This document shows, piece by piece, positions 35,637-44,957 of a DNA stretch of 64,000 bases. Numbering within the stretch: the first letter of the stretch is position 1; each line of letters begins with the position of its first letter. Source of the stretch: Peribacillus sp. ACCC06369 (GTDB lineage Bacteria; Bacillota; Bacilli; Bacillales; DSM-1321); contig NZ_JAUCEN010000002.1 in the NCBI RefSeq assembly GCF_030348945.1, forward strand, positions 1,364,001 through 1,428,000, read 5' to 3'. The translations under genes and the position numbers were made by a program. The notes under the pieces were generated by a model. That model did not search any database, was not told the origin of the DNA, and saw only the letters and a list, made by a program, of their open reading frames with translations.

Positions 35637-36130
35637 TCAATCACCTCATCATTTTTTTCTACCATTTTCTACGAATCTGTTTTAAAAAGGTTTCATTGCA
35701 TTTGATAAAAATTAGGTGTTTTTTTGAAAGTATTGAAATATATATGAAATAATTACATTTTTTATGATATTCTTAAAAATAGACTAATTTTTCTGAAATA
35801 TTAAAATATTACTAACCAGAATCATTCTGCGATACGTACAAAGACAAGTTAAATTTAGAGGTATGATCTATAAAAATAGTTATTTCGAAATAATAAATAA
35901 AAAAATATTGGTTCTATGCAATTAATAGGACTTCAAAACTTTACTGTATAACAGTTATAAAGGAAATGATTTTTTATTGCAGAAAATTATTCCTAAAGTT
36001 ATAAAATATGAAATAAATGTGATTATTTTGCAATAAAACTATTGTATAATTGTAAAAAATTGATTAAAATTTTAAATAATTATCAGAAGATTAATTATTT
36101 TCCCGAAAAAATAGTTTAGGGGGAGCAAGG
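35637..36130. other. AT-rich 490-bp spacer with opp promoter
   Basis: No ORF. Among the most AT-rich stretches of the window. A TATAAT at 36045-36050 with a weak upstream -35 (TTATTT type) is the likeliest promoter for the oligopeptide operon. No terminator is seen for genes entering from the left. Confidence 0.45.
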
Positions 36131-37156
36131 ATGAAGAAAGCTATTTTGCAAATAGAGAACCTAACTACCTCATTTCGAATCGGTAACAAATATCATGCAG
36201 CAGTGGATGATGTTTCGTTTACGGTGAATGAAAATGAAATTGTAGCAGTTGTTGGAGAATCAGGTTGTGGAAAGAGTGCATTGGCTTTATCTATCATGCA
36301 ATTACATAATAAGCAGAGAACGAAATCCCAAGGAAACATTAATTATAAAGGCAAAAATCTACTAAAGTTGAATGATATGCAAATGAATAAAGTCCGGGGT
36401 AAGGAATTGGGTATGATATTCCAGGAACCTCTAACGGCGTTGAACCCGCTCATGACCATAGGAAAACAGATCGAGGAGAATCTTGATTACCATACTGAAC
36501 TTTCCAGTGAGGAAAAAAAGAACAGGACGATCGAACTTTTGACACAAGTAGGAATTCCTTATCCTGAACGGACGTACAAGCAATATCCGCATGAGCTCTC
36601 GGGTGGAATGCGGCAAAGGGCGATGATATCGATTGCCATTGCTTGTAACCCTGCACTGGTCATTGCCGATGAACCCACCACGGCACTGGATGTTACGATT
36701 CAAGCGCAAATACTTGATCTGCTGAAAGATATCCAAGGCAGGACAAAAATGGGAATCATCTTAATTACACATGATCTGAGCGTCGTAGCAGAGGTTACTG
36801 ATAGGATCGTTGTCATGTATGCAGGTCAGGTGGTGGAAACGGGAAGCGTCAAAACGATATTCAACAATCCGCTGCATCCATATACGAGGTCGTTATTAAA
36901 TTCGATTCCTTCGGCTGCAAACGAGAAAAACCGTTTGCATGTTATTGAGGGAATCGTTCCATCAATTGCGAAAATGGATAGGATAGGATGTCGTTTCCAA
37001 GATAGGATTCCTTGGATACCAAAACATGCACATGAAGAGTCGCCCCGACTTCACGATGTGGGCAACGATCATTTTGTAAGGTGTACCTGCTATAAAGAAT
37101 TTTATTTTCAAGCTGAAGGAGATGCATCGACCCATGACATTACTCAAAGTAGATAA
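36131..37156 (+). CDS. oppD: Oligopeptide ABC transporter ATP-binding protein OppD
   Basis: 341 residues. First of two ATPases powering peptide uptake. Walker A GESGCGKSA near 41, signature LSGGMRQRAMISIAIA near 156, Walker B ALVIADEPTTALD near 176, switch His ITHDLSVVAE near 211. After 265 comes the oligopeptide-type C-terminal extension with a Cys pair, GCRFQDRIPW and FVRCTCYKE, that may bind an Fe-S cluster; one usual Cys of CPRCPYA-type spacing is missing (PWIPKHAHEE instead). GGGGGAGCAAGG ribosome site. Start of a five-gene operon. Confidence 0.9.
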   Translation: MKKAILQIENLTTSFRIGNKYHAAVDDVSFTVNENEIVAVVGESGCGKSALALSIMQLHNKQRTKSQGNINYKGKNLLKLNDMQMNKVRGKELGMIFQEPLTALNPLMTIGKQIEENLDYHTELSSEEKKNRTIELLTQVGIPYPERTYKQYPHELSGGMRQRAMISIAIACNPALVIADEPTTALDVTIQAQILDLLKDIQGRTKMGIILITHDLSVVAEVTDRIVVMYAGQVVETGSVKTIFNNPLHPYTRSLLNSIPSAANEKNRLHVIEGIVPSIAKMDRIGCRFQDRIPWIPKHAHEESPRLHDVGNDHFVRCTCYKEFYFQAEGDASTHDITQSR

Positions 37157-38060
37157 TTTAAAAGTGCATTTTCCAATTAGGGGCGGTTTTTTCCGAAGGG
37201 TGGTCGATCACGTAAGGGCCGTGGACGGTGTTTCCTTTGAGTTGCAGCAAGGGGAAACATATGGTTTGGTCGGGGAATCCGGAAGCGGTAAGTCCACGAC
37301 AGGCAAGGCAGTTGTCAAGCTGAATGATGTGACTTCCGGACAAATCCTGTTTGAAGGCAGGGATTTAGCATCTTTAAGTAGAAAAGAGATTAAACCATTC
37401 AGAAAAGATATCCAAATGATTTTCCAAGACCCGTATTCATCATTGAATCCCAAGAAGAGGGTACTGGACATCATTGCCGAACCGCTGAGGAATTTCGAAC
37501 GGTTATCCCCTGCAGAGGAAAAGAAAATCGTTCAGGACTTCTTGGACAAAGTCGGACTCAGTCCGGAATCAATCCACAAGTATCCACATGAATTTTCAGG
37601 TGGGCAGCGCCAACGGATTGGGATTGCCAGATCTTTGACATTGAAACCTAAACTGATCATTGCCGATGAACCGGTATCAGCCCTGGATGTTTCCGTTCAG
37701 GCTCAGGTATTGAATTTCCTTCAGGATCTCCAACAGGAATTCAATTTGACTTATTTATTTGTCGGGCATGATTTAGGTGTAATCCGGCATATGTGTGACC
37801 GGATGGGCGTTATGTATCGCGGTAGATTGGTAGAGGAAGGTAAAAGTGAGGAAATCTATGAAAATCCCCAACATATATACACGAAACGCCTGATTGCTGC
37901 CATTCCAGATTTAGAGCCGGAAGTTCGCGAGGATAAAGTGCAGCTAAGAAAAAAACTCACCTCAGAATATGAGTCAACCTACTCAAGATATTTCGATGAG
38001 AATGGACGTGCTTACGATTTGAAGCCGATCTCACCGACGCATAGAGTCGCATTACAATAA
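37134..38060 (+). CDS. oppF: Oligopeptide ABC transporter ATP-binding protein OppF
   Basis: 308 residues. Second ATPase. Walker A GESGSGKST near 46, FQDPYSSLNPKKRVLDI near 101, signature FSGGQRQRIGIARSL near 150, Walker B LIIADEPVSALD near 170, FVGHDLGVIRH near 205. ATG 37134 overlaps oppD by 23 bases; GAAGGAG is 12 bases away, so coupling to oppD is likely. ATG 37122 abuts the site and is less probable. Forms a heterodimer with OppD. Confidence 0.9.
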   Translation: MTLLKVDNLKVHFPIRGGFFRRVVDHVRAVDGVSFELQQGETYGLVGESGSGKSTTGKAVVKLNDVTSGQILFEGRDLASLSRKEIKPFRKDIQMIFQDPYSSLNPKKRVLDIIAEPLRNFERLSPAEEKKIVQDFLDKVGLSPESIHKYPHEFSGGQRQRIGIARSLTLKPKLIIADEPVSALDVSVQAQVLNFLQDLQQEFNLTYLFVGHDLGVIRHMCDRMGVMYRGRLVEEGKSEEIYENPQHIYTKRLIAAIPDLEPEVREDKVQLRKKLTSEYESTYSRYFDENGRAYDLKPISPTHRVALQ

Positions 38061-38075
38061 GGAGGTGGAAAGAAT

Positions 38076-39041
38076 ATGTGGAAGTTTATCCTTAGACGTT
38101 TATTAGTAATGATCCCGCAGCTGTTTTTATTGAGCATCATCGTATTCATGATGGCAAAAGCAATGCCGGGAGATGCTTTGTCAGGCCAGGAAATCAACCC
38201 TAGGGCCAATCCAGCCGAGCTTGATAGGATAAGGGAGGAACTGGGTTTGAATGACCCTTGGTACCAACAATATTTAAGGTGGGCATCCAATGCTGTACAG
38301 GGGGATTTCGGTATTTCCTATACACATAAAACGCCCGTCATGGATGTTATCGAAGACAGGCTTTGGAACACGGTGTTCCTGGCGTTGGTCACTCTGATCT
38401 TTACATATATGCTTGCAATTCCATTAGGCATACTTAGCGGAAGGTATAACGATACCTGGGTGGATAAAACCGTTACGGGTTATAGCTATGTAGGGTTTGG
38501 CACACCGATTTTCATTTTTGCTTTAATCATGTTATTCGTTTTCGGATTTGCCTTGGATTGGTTCCCGTCTGGTGGCAGTGTCGATTCCAAAGTGGATGAA
38601 GGAACATTCGCCTATGTTGTAAGTAAGATCAATCATTTGATTTTACCAGCTTTAAGTACAGCTTTAATTGCAACAACAAGCACGATCCAATATTTGCGAA
38701 ATGAAATCATCGATAATAAAATCAAGGATTTCGTAAGGACTGCGCGTTCGAAGGGAGTGCCTGAATCAAAAGTATATTCACGGCATATCCTTAGGAATTC
38801 CTTTTTACCGATAGCGGCATTCTTAGGTTATGAAATTACTGGATTGATCGGCGGCGCGGTCATAATCGAGACCATTTTCAGTTATCCGGGACTAGGTCAG
38901 CTTTTCCTTAGTTCAGTCAGTCTGCGGGATTTCAGCGTTGTCACGGCTATCGTCATGATGACGGGATTTGCCACTCTGCTTGGCACTCTTCTTTCGGACA
39001 TCATACTTAGTGCGGTCGATCCGCGCATACGGATAGAATAG
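38076..39041 (+). CDS. oppB: Oligopeptide ABC transporter permease OppB
   Basis: 321 residues, six membrane segments. The start MWKFILRRLLVMIPQLFLLSI is typical of OppB/DppB. The EAA loop is in TARSKGVPESKVYSRHILRNS near 225. AAGGAGGTGG ribosome site, 15 bases after oppF. Forms the pore with OppC. The linked binding protein determines which peptides are used. Confidence 0.92.
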   Translation: MWKFILRRLLVMIPQLFLLSIIVFMMAKAMPGDALSGQEINPRANPAELDRIREELGLNDPWYQQYLRWASNAVQGDFGISYTHKTPVMDVIEDRLWNTVFLALVTLIFTYMLAIPLGILSGRYNDTWVDKTVTGYSYVGFGTPIFIFALIMLFVFGFALDWFPSGGSVDSKVDEGTFAYVVSKINHLILPALSTALIATTSTIQYLRNEIIDNKIKDFVRTARSKGVPESKVYSRHILRNSFLPIAAFLGYEITGLIGGAVIIETIFSYPGLGQLFLSSVSLRDFSVVTAIVMMTGFATLLGTLLSDIILSAVDPRIRIE

Positions 39042-39057
39042 GAGCGGGGTGAATCGT

Positions 39058-39963
39058 ATGGAAATGAAAGTGGAAACCGGAAAGAACATACAAGTGAAAG
39101 ATGTGAGCCCTTCAGGAATTAAAATCATCTGGGAGGAAATCAAAAAAGACAAGCTTGCAATGGGCTCATTGATTATATTAGCAGCCATATTGCTTTTCGT
39201 TTACGGGGCGTCGCTCTTCATGGATGCCAAGGAAATAGCCAAGGTCGATTTCCTCTCCATTTATATGGAACCATCTTCAGACTATTGGCTTGGAACTGAT
39301 TATGGTGGCCGGGATGTATTCGGGCAACTGATAATAGGTACCAGAAATTCATTCACGATCAGTTTATTCATTACATTATTCACGGCTATCATCGGTTTAT
39401 CATTAGGGCTACTTGCTGGCTACTTTGGAGGGGCAACGGATAATGTGATCATGCGTGTTATCGATTTCGTGATTTCCCTGCCGCAATTGATGCTCATCAT
39501 CGTTGTAGTCACGATAGTTCCGATCTTCAATGTATATGTTTTCATTTTAATCATGACGATGTTTTTATGGACTGGAAAAGCAAGGCTGATTCGTTCAAAG
39601 GCTTTGTCAGAGCGTGAGCTGGATTATATCCATGCCTCTCAGACACTTGGGACGCCACATTGGAAGATCATCCTTTTTCAGCTTCTGCCCAATGTCAGTT
39701 CACTGATCATCGTTAACTTCATTTTGAACCTTGCAGGCAATATTGGCCTAGAATCCAGTTTGACTTTCTTAGGGTTCGGTCTTCCGGAGAGCTCACCGAG
39801 TCTCGGGACGCTCATCAGTTATGCTCGAAATCCAGATGTTCTGGAAAACAAGTGGTGGATATGGGTACCCGCATCACTCATGATTTTAGTGTTGATGCTG
39901 AGTATAAATTTCGTTGGTCAAGCGTTAAAGCGCGCCGCCGATGCAAGACAAAGAAGAGCATAA
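39058..39963 (+). CDS. oppC: Oligopeptide ABC transporter permease OppC
   Basis: 301 residues, six membrane segments. SDYWLGTDYGGRDVFGQLI near 75 (the LGTDxxGRDxF motif) and the EAA loop LDYIHASQTLGTPHWKIILFQ near 195 identify OppC/DppC. ATG 39058 is chosen with GGGGTG at 6 bases; GTG 39049 lies over the site. Starts 16 bases after oppB and overlaps no coding part of oppA when that start is taken at 39983. Confidence 0.91.
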   Translation: MEMKVETGKNIQVKDVSPSGIKIIWEEIKKDKLAMGSLIILAAILLFVYGASLFMDAKEIAKVDFLSIYMEPSSDYWLGTDYGGRDVFGQLIIGTRNSFTISLFITLFTAIIGLSLGLLAGYFGGATDNVIMRVIDFVISLPQLMLIIVVVTIVPIFNVYVFILIMTMFLWTGKARLIRSKALSERELDYIHASQTLGTPHWKIILFQLLPNVSSLIIVNFILNLAGNIGLESSLTFLGFGLPESSPSLGTLISYARNPDVLENKWWIWVPASLMILVLMLSINFVGQALKRAADARQRRA

Positions 39964-39982
39964 AAAAAGGGGAGTGTATGAT

Positions 39983-41746
39983 ATGAAAATCAAAAGCTAC
40001 AGTAAGGTATTAAGTGCATTGGCCATTTCGTCTCTACTGCTTGCTGCATGTTCGAACGATACGGAGAAATCGTCAACGAAAGAGAAAAAAGGGAAAGATG
40101 TCGAACAGGTCGATACCTCTAAATTCCCGACAAAGACGACAAATCAAGGAGAGCCGATTGAAGGCGGTCATTTGACATATGGATTGGTATCGGATACCCC
40201 CTTTGAAGGGATTTTGAACAAAGTTTTCTATCAAGGCGACCCTGATAACCAAGTAATCACATTCTTTGATGAGGATTTATTGGATACAGACGAAAACTAT
40301 GTATACACGAATGAAGGTGCCGCTTCCTATGAAATTTCAGACGATCATAAAACGGTCACTCTGACGATTAAGGATAATGTGAAATGGCAAGATGGCAAGC
40401 CTGTGACAGGTGCGGATTTAGAATATGCATACCTTGTCATGGGAAGCAAAGAATACAAAGGTGTACGTTATGATGAACAAATGGCTTTAATCGAGGGTAT
40501 GGAAGAGTATCATGAAGGGAAAGCGGATAGCATTTCAGGCATTAAAGTGGACGACAAGAAAATCACTTTCACTTTCAAGAAAGCGAACCCTTCCGTCACG
40601 ACTGGATTATGGACATACCCGCTCCATAAAGAATACTTAAAAGATGTTCCAATTGCCGAGTTGGAATCTTCAGATAAAATCCGTAAAAATCCGATTGGTT
40701 TTGGACCATTTAAAGTGAAGAAAATCGTCCAAGGGGAAGCCGTCGAATTCGAAGCGAATAAAGATTATTACCGTGGTGCACCTAAATTGGACAGTGTCAC
40801 ATTGAAAGTCGTGAATCCGTCTATTGTCGTTAAGTCACTTGAAAATGGTGACCTCGATGTAGCAGAGGTCCTGGCTGAGCAATATGACCAGGCCAAGGAA
40901 TTGGATAATGTCGAATTGTTGGGGAAAGTTGAATTGGCTTATACCTATATTGGTTTCAATTTCGGTCATTATGATAAGGAAAAAGAAGAAAATGTTATGG
41001 ATGAGAATCCAAAATTTGGAGACAAACGACTTCGTCAGGCGATGGCATATGCAATCAATAATGAAGAAGTTGGCGAAAAAATGTACAAGGGCCTCCGCTT
41101 CCCTGCCAACTCGGTCATTACACCAAACTTTAAATATAACAATAAAGATGTAAAAGCATATGAATATGATCCTGAAAAAGCTAAAAAACTTTTGGATGAA
41201 GCAGGATTCGTAGATACGAATAAGGATGGCATTCGTGAAGATGCGGATGGAAAAGAGTTCAAGATCAACTTTGCTTCCATGAGTGGCTCCGATGTTTCCG
41301 AACCTCTTGCAAGGTATTATATCCAACAATGGGAACAAGTCGGATTGGATGTTGAATTGCAGGATGGAAGGCTGCATGAGTTCAATTCATTCTATGATCT
41401 ACTGAAAAAGGATAATGACAAAGTTGATATTTATCAAGCTGCATGGGGAGTCGCTTCCGATCCGGATCCATCAGGCTTATGGTCCAGATCTGCAGAATTT
41501 AACTATACTCGCTGGGTGAATGAAAAAAATGATGAGCTTCTTGCTAAAGGGATTTCAGAGGAGGCCTTCGATGATCAATATAGGATCGATACCTACAATG
41601 AGTGGCAAGAATTGATCCATGAGGAGGTACCAGTCATTCCGACATTATTCCGTTATCAGTTGGCTGGAGTGAATGAACGAGTTACGGGTTATGATTTCCT
41701 TGCAGGCCGCCAATATCAGTGGCATAATGTGGGTGTAACTAAATAA
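39983..41746 (+). CDS. oppA: Oligopeptide-binding lipoprotein OppA
   Basis: 587 residues. Membrane-anchored peptide receptor. Lipobox LLLAACS at 17-23; the Cys becomes lipidated. The SBP_bac_5 fold is shown by SYEISDDHKTVTLTIKDNVKWQDGKPVTG near 106 (in parts) and by KNPIGFGPFKV near 240. It is larger than dipeptide receptors and follows the Opp order D-F-B-C-A. ATG 39983 with GGGGAG; upstream codons of the open frame belong to the end of oppC. A terminator follows at 41763. Confidence 0.92.
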   Translation: MKIKSYSKVLSALAISSLLLAACSNDTEKSSTKEKKGKDVEQVDTSKFPTKTTNQGEPIEGGHLTYGLVSDTPFEGILNKVFYQGDPDNQVITFFDEDLLDTDENYVYTNEGAASYEISDDHKTVTLTIKDNVKWQDGKPVTGADLEYAYLVMGSKEYKGVRYDEQMALIEGMEEYHEGKADSISGIKVDDKKITFTFKKANPSVTTGLWTYPLHKEYLKDVPIAELESSDKIRKNPIGFGPFKVKKIVQGEAVEFEANKDYYRGAPKLDSVTLKVVNPSIVVKSLENGDLDVAEVLAEQYDQAKELDNVELLGKVELAYTYIGFNFGHYDKEKEENVMDENPKFGDKRLRQAMAYAINNEEVGEKMYKGLRFPANSVITPNFKYNNKDVKAYEYDPEKAKKLLDEAGFVDTNKDGIREDADGKEFKINFASMSGSDVSEPLARYYIQQWEQVGLDVELQDGRLHEFNSFYDLLKKDNDKVDIYQAAWGVASDPDPSGLWSRSAEFNYTRWVNEKNDELLAKGISEEAFDDQYRIDTYNEWQELIHEEVPVIPTLFRYQLAGVNERVTGYDFLAGRQYQWHNVGVTK

Positions 41747-41762
41747 TTTAATTGATGAATCC

Positions 41763-41797
41763 AATCGGCTGCCTGTATGGGCGGCCGATTTTTTTAC
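41763..41797 (+). terminator. Terminator of the opp operon
   Basis: ATCGGCTGCC-TGTAT-GGGCGGCCGATTTTTTT, with one bulge. Confidence 0.85.
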
Positions 41798-41858
41798 GTT
41801 TCAAAGGTGTGTATTAAGGTTAAATACATAATAGTAAGTAATTGGAAGGGTGATGTTG

Positions 41859-42047
41859 ATGGAAGTGAGAAATCCTAATGAAACAAAGAGAGAGTTAGAA
41901 ATATTGTTTACTGAATCGGTTGGCCGTTTACTGAAACCTCTTGAAGAGGAAATCATTGCAGACATTGTAGCCTATCCAGACGAAAAGAGAATTGCCTTCT
42001 TGGAATATATGAAGGAAATGTCCAACAAACAAAGACAGATAAAGTAA
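41859..42047 (+). CDS. Small charged protein of unknown function
   Basis: 62 residues, mostly helical and acidic-basic mixed (RELEILFTESVGRLLKPLEEE). No membrane segment or known motif. ATG 41859 follows GGAAGGG by 7 bases. It sits 30 bases before a 48-residue membrane peptide in the same direction, so both are probably co-transcribed. Not recognised. Confidence 0.6.
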   Translation: MEVRNPNETKRELEILFTESVGRLLKPLEEEIIADIVAYPDEKRIAFLEYMKEMSNKQRQIK

Positions 42048-42078
42048 GTTGAACTTTCATCATGAAGGAGGTTTTTTT

Positions 42079-42225
42079 ATGAGGAACGAAGATATGAGCA
42101 GATACAAAGTATGGCGCGATAAGTGGAAAAGAAAAGTGCATATGGAGAATTTAGCGTTATATGGCATTTCAACATTAATTATGGCCATCTTGCCTGTCCT
42201 GGCCCATATGAGCCAAATCGATTAA
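42079..42225 (+). CDS. 48-aa single-pass membrane peptide
   Basis: Perfect AAGGAGG site 7 bases before ATG 42079. A basic N-terminal half (RYKVWRDKWKRKVHM) is followed by one hydrophobic helix at about 25-44. The layout is positive-inside, so the basic part faces the cytoplasm. Terminator immediately after. No family recognised; too short for most gene finders. Confidence 0.65.
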   Translation: MRNEDMSRYKVWRDKWKRKVHMENLALYGISTLIMAILPVLAHMSQID

Positions 42226-42250
42226 AGGACCGTCTTTTGACGGTCTTTTA
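42224..42250 (+). terminator. Terminator after the membrane peptide
   Basis: AAAGGACCGTC-TTTT-GACGGTCTTTTA, overlapping the stop codon. Confidence 0.85.
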
Positions 42251-42308
42251 ATATGTTAAAAGTTTCCACGAGAAGATATAATGGAGAAAGAAGAAAGGAG
42301 CGATATGT

Positions 42309-43355
42309 ATGAGTGTTATCGAAGAAAAGGAAATAGTATCTTACATAAAAGAATTGGTATCAATACCCAGCCCATCCGGCTTTACGGAGCAAGCCATTAA
42401 ATATGCGGCCGAATTCCTGGAGAAGAGGAAGGTTCCTTACAAGATCACGAATAAAGGTGCACTACTTGCTTCATTAAAAGGCGAAGATGATGGCAAACAT
42501 CGATTGCTGACTGCCCATGTCGATACCCTGGGAGCCATGGTGAAGGAAATCAAGGCGAATGGCCGCCTTAAATTGACGATGATCGGCGGTTTCCGCTGGA
42601 ACTCAGTGGAAGGGGAGTATTGTAAAATCCATACAGCTGATGGGACCATTATCACCGGCACCATTTTAATCAATCAGACCTCTGTCCATGTATATAAAAA
42701 TGCCGGGGATGCCAAGCGCGATGATGAGACAATTGAAGTCCGTATAGATGCTATCGTGAAAAATAAAGCGGAAACGGTGGCCATCGGTATATCTGTTGGA
42801 GATTTTGTTTCCTTTGAACCTAGAGTGGAATTGACGGATACAGGCTTTTTAAAATCAAGGCATTTGGATGATAAGGCTAGCGTTGGCATCCTCCTTCATA
42901 TCATTGACCTCATTTCCGCAGGTAAGATTAAATTGGCATATACGACCCATTTCCTGATTTCCAACAATGAAGAAATCGGCTATGGAGGCAATTCCAATAT
43001 CCCAGATAAAACAGTCGAATATCTAGCTGTCGATATGGGCGCGATCGGTAGTGGACAAACGACGGATGAATTCAGCGTTTCCATTTGCGCTAAAGACTCC
43101 TCGGGTCCGTATCATTATAAATTACGTCAGCATCTGGTCACACTTGCCCAAGAGAATGCTGTTGACTATCGCGTCGATATTTATCCGTATTATGGATCGG
43201 ACGCTTCAGCTGCAATCCGGGCAGGATATGATGTCGTACATGGTCTGATCGGACCGGGGATTGATGCTTCCCATGCCTTCGAGAGGACACACGTCACTTC
43301 TTTAAAGCATACAGCCAATCTCATTTTGCATTATATCCAATCAGAATTGGTGTAA
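42309..43355 (+). CDS. M42 family metallopeptidase (YhfE/YsdC type)
   Basis: 348 residues, cytoplasmic, two-metal aminopeptidase often called glutamyl aminopeptidase or miscalled endoglucanase. Metal ligands: TAHVDTLG near 68 (His), SRHLDDKASVGI near 185 (Asp), NNEEIGYGG near 222 (Glu, catalytic), AVDMGAIG near 240 (Asp) and ASHAFERTHVTSLKHTANL near 320 (His). These large tetrahedral enzymes trim peptides, which fits the neighbouring peptide importer. Start after AAGAAGGAGCGATATGT. Confidence 0.9.
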   Translation: MSVIEEKEIVSYIKELVSIPSPSGFTEQAIKYAAEFLEKRKVPYKITNKGALLASLKGEDDGKHRLLTAHVDTLGAMVKEIKANGRLKLTMIGGFRWNSVEGEYCKIHTADGTIITGTILINQTSVHVYKNAGDAKRDDETIEVRIDAIVKNKAETVAIGISVGDFVSFEPRVELTDTGFLKSRHLDDKASVGILLHIIDLISAGKIKLAYTTHFLISNNEEIGYGGNSNIPDKTVEYLAVDMGAIGSGQTTDEFSVSICAKDSSGPYHYKLRQHLVTLAQENAVDYRVDIYPYYGSDASAAIRAGYDVVHGLIGPGIDASHAFERTHVTSLKHTANLILHYIQSELV

Positions 43356-43361
43356 TCGTGA

Positions 43362-43399
43362 AAAAAGCCCGCACTCATGTCATTGGAGTGCGGGTTTTT
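43362..43399 (+). terminator. Terminator after the M42 peptidase gene
   Basis: AAAAAGCCCGCACTC-ATGTCATTG-GAGTGCGGGTTTTT. Confidence 0.9.
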
Positions 43400-43426
43400 A
43401 ACTGACTTTTATAACAAACTTTAATT

Positions 43427-43528
43427 TACTCGTGAGTTTCGGTCAAATACTCGTAAATTTTGCCATTTCACTCGTGAGTTTCGGTCAAATACTCGTGAGT
43501 TTTGCACATTTACTCGTGAATGCCAAAT
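43427..43528. repeat. Five-copy intergenic tandem repeat with core ACTCGTGA
   Basis: Units of 21-22 bases start at about 43427, 43448, 43469, 43490 and 43511; units 1 and 3 share TACTCGTGAGTTTCGGTCAA almost exactly while 2, 4 and 5 diverge after the ACTCGTRA core. It lies between a terminator and the convergent YdaG-like gene, outside coding sequence. Confidence 0.85.
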
Positions 43529-43538
43529 AATAATTCAT

Positions 43539-43961
43539 TTATAATGATAATTCTTGTGGAGGTTCACCATTGTTGTTCATCAATCGGATGCTCTCGGGCT
43601 TAATTTCAAGGATTAAATAATTTGGATCTTTCGGACCGTCAAACCAATCTTTAAAAGACTCATTCCATAATTTATCCTTCTGTTCCTGTGAATCGTTAAT
43701 TTTCGAGGTTCCTGAGATTTCTAAGTATGAATCGCCTAAGCCTTCATTTTCATAGCCAATCAGTATATGGACATTAGGATTCTTTTCGATTTCATCGATT
43801 TTTTCCGTATTTGCACTCGTTGGTGTGAATAAAGTTAATTCTTCGTTGAAAAATGTCATATAGCGTGAATGTGGTTTGTTATTTTCTACAGATGATAAAA
43901 CTCCTATTTTATGATCACGGATGATGTTCAATACTTTTTCTTTTAATTGGTTTTGGCTCAT
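43539..43961 (-). CDS. ydaG: General stress protein, YdaG-like (pyridoxamine 5'-phosphate oxidase fold)
   Basis: 140 residues, split-barrel flavin-binding fold. VLNIIRDHKIGVLSSVENN near 11 and PHSRYMTFFNEELTLFTPTSANTEKIDEI near 31 (in parts) match YdaG (GSP26), a SigB-controlled protein of B. subtilis of the same length. AAAGGAGTG ribosome site. Upstream GTTTAA with GGAAAA 15 bases later is only a weak SigB match, so SigB control is unproven here. Enzyme activity unknown. Confidence 0.82.
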   Translation of the reverse strand: MSQNQLKEKVLNIIRDHKIGVLSSVENNKPHSRYMTFFNEELTLFTPTSANTEKIDEIEKNPNVHILIGYENEGLGDSYLEISGTSKINDSQEQKDKLWNESFKDWFDGPKDPNYLILEIKPESIRLMNNNGEPPQELSL

Positions 43962-44144
43962 CTTTGCACACTCCTTTTATTATTTACTCTATTACTTTTC
44001 CTCTCTTTTCATTAAGTTAAACAAAATTCTACAGTTTGCCATTTTTATGAATGAAGAATAGGACAAGTTGCCATACTAGTCATTATGTGTTCTGTATAGA
44101 GCAATTTCATGATCTTAATCCATTTGTAAAGGTGAGTATGAGGA

Positions 44145-44957
44145 ATGAATTGTGGTGAATTACTTATCATTGGCGGGGCAGAGGATAAATGCCTTGAAGG
44201 TGAAGTATTAAATAAATTTGTCCAGCTTGCAATCCGTTCAGATGGCGGAATAGGAATATTGCCTACAGCGAGTGAAATTCCTGAAGAAGTGAGTACGGAG
44301 TATATCAAGATTTTCAGAGATTTAGGCGTGGACAGGGTGGAAGTGATCAAGCTGGATTCAAGGCAGGATGCAGACGATCCGGCGATTTGTGAACAGCTGA
44401 CCTCTTTTTCTGCCATCTTCATTTCTGGAGGAAACCAAAGCCGATTGTCTGAGTTGATTGGAAAATCCAAATTCCACAATGCCCTTTCTAAAGCCTGGCA
44501 TAATGGAATGGTGATAGCAGGGACAAGTGCTGGAGCTTCCATTTTAGGTAAGCATATGATCGTTGCTGCCGACACGATGCTGAATGATAATAAGTTAAAG
44601 GTTGAGATCGGGATGGGTTTCGGCTTCCTTGACGGCCTGATAATTGATCAACACTTTTCCCAGCGTGGCCGCTTTGACCGACTGTTAAGTGCGATAGCAG
44701 GGAATAAAGAAATTATGGGTATTGGAATTGATGAAAATACAGCAATTTTAGTCAAAGACGGTCATTTTGAAGTCTTAGGCCAACATCAAGTATTGGTTCT
44801 TGATGGCAGCAATAGTGATTATATCAATATCACATCTTCTGATAATGGTAGTGAAGAGTTGACTCTTTCGGGATTTAACCTTCATGCACTAACCAGGGGA
44901 TACCGTTTTGACCTGCTTACCAGGAAATTGTTGATGAAAAAGGGGATCCAACAATGA
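44145..44957 (+). CDS. cphB: Cyanophycinase CphB
   Basis: 270 residues, family S51 serine peptidase. Cuts the arginyl-aspartate polymer cyanophycin to beta-Asp-Arg dipeptides. The nucleophile elbow is GTSAGASILG near 126, ISGGNQSRL near 93 and GFGFLDGLIIDQHFSQRGR near 163 are family-typical. It overlaps cphA by four bases (ATGA), so synthesis and breakdown enzymes are translated together. Ribosome site AAAGGTGAG, with GAGGA nearer the start. Confidence 0.93.
   Translation: MNCGELLIIGGAEDKCLEGEVLNKFVQLAIRSDGGIGILPTASEIPEEVSTEYIKIFRDLGVDRVEVIKLDSRQDADDPAICEQLTSFSAIFISGGNQSRLSELIGKSKFHNALSKAWHNGMVIAGTSAGASILGKHMIVAADTMLNDNKLKVEIGMGFGFLDGLIIDQHFSQRGRFDRLLSAIAGNKEIMGIGIDENTAILVKDGHFEVLGQHQVLVLDGSNSDYINITSSDNGSEELTLSGFNLHALTRGYRFDLLTRKLLMKKGIQQ

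Noticed and set aside
43962..44010. SigB promoter before the ydaG-like gene
   Set aside because: GTTTAA is present but the -10 (GGAAAA) is poor compared with the GGGTAT at 56708.
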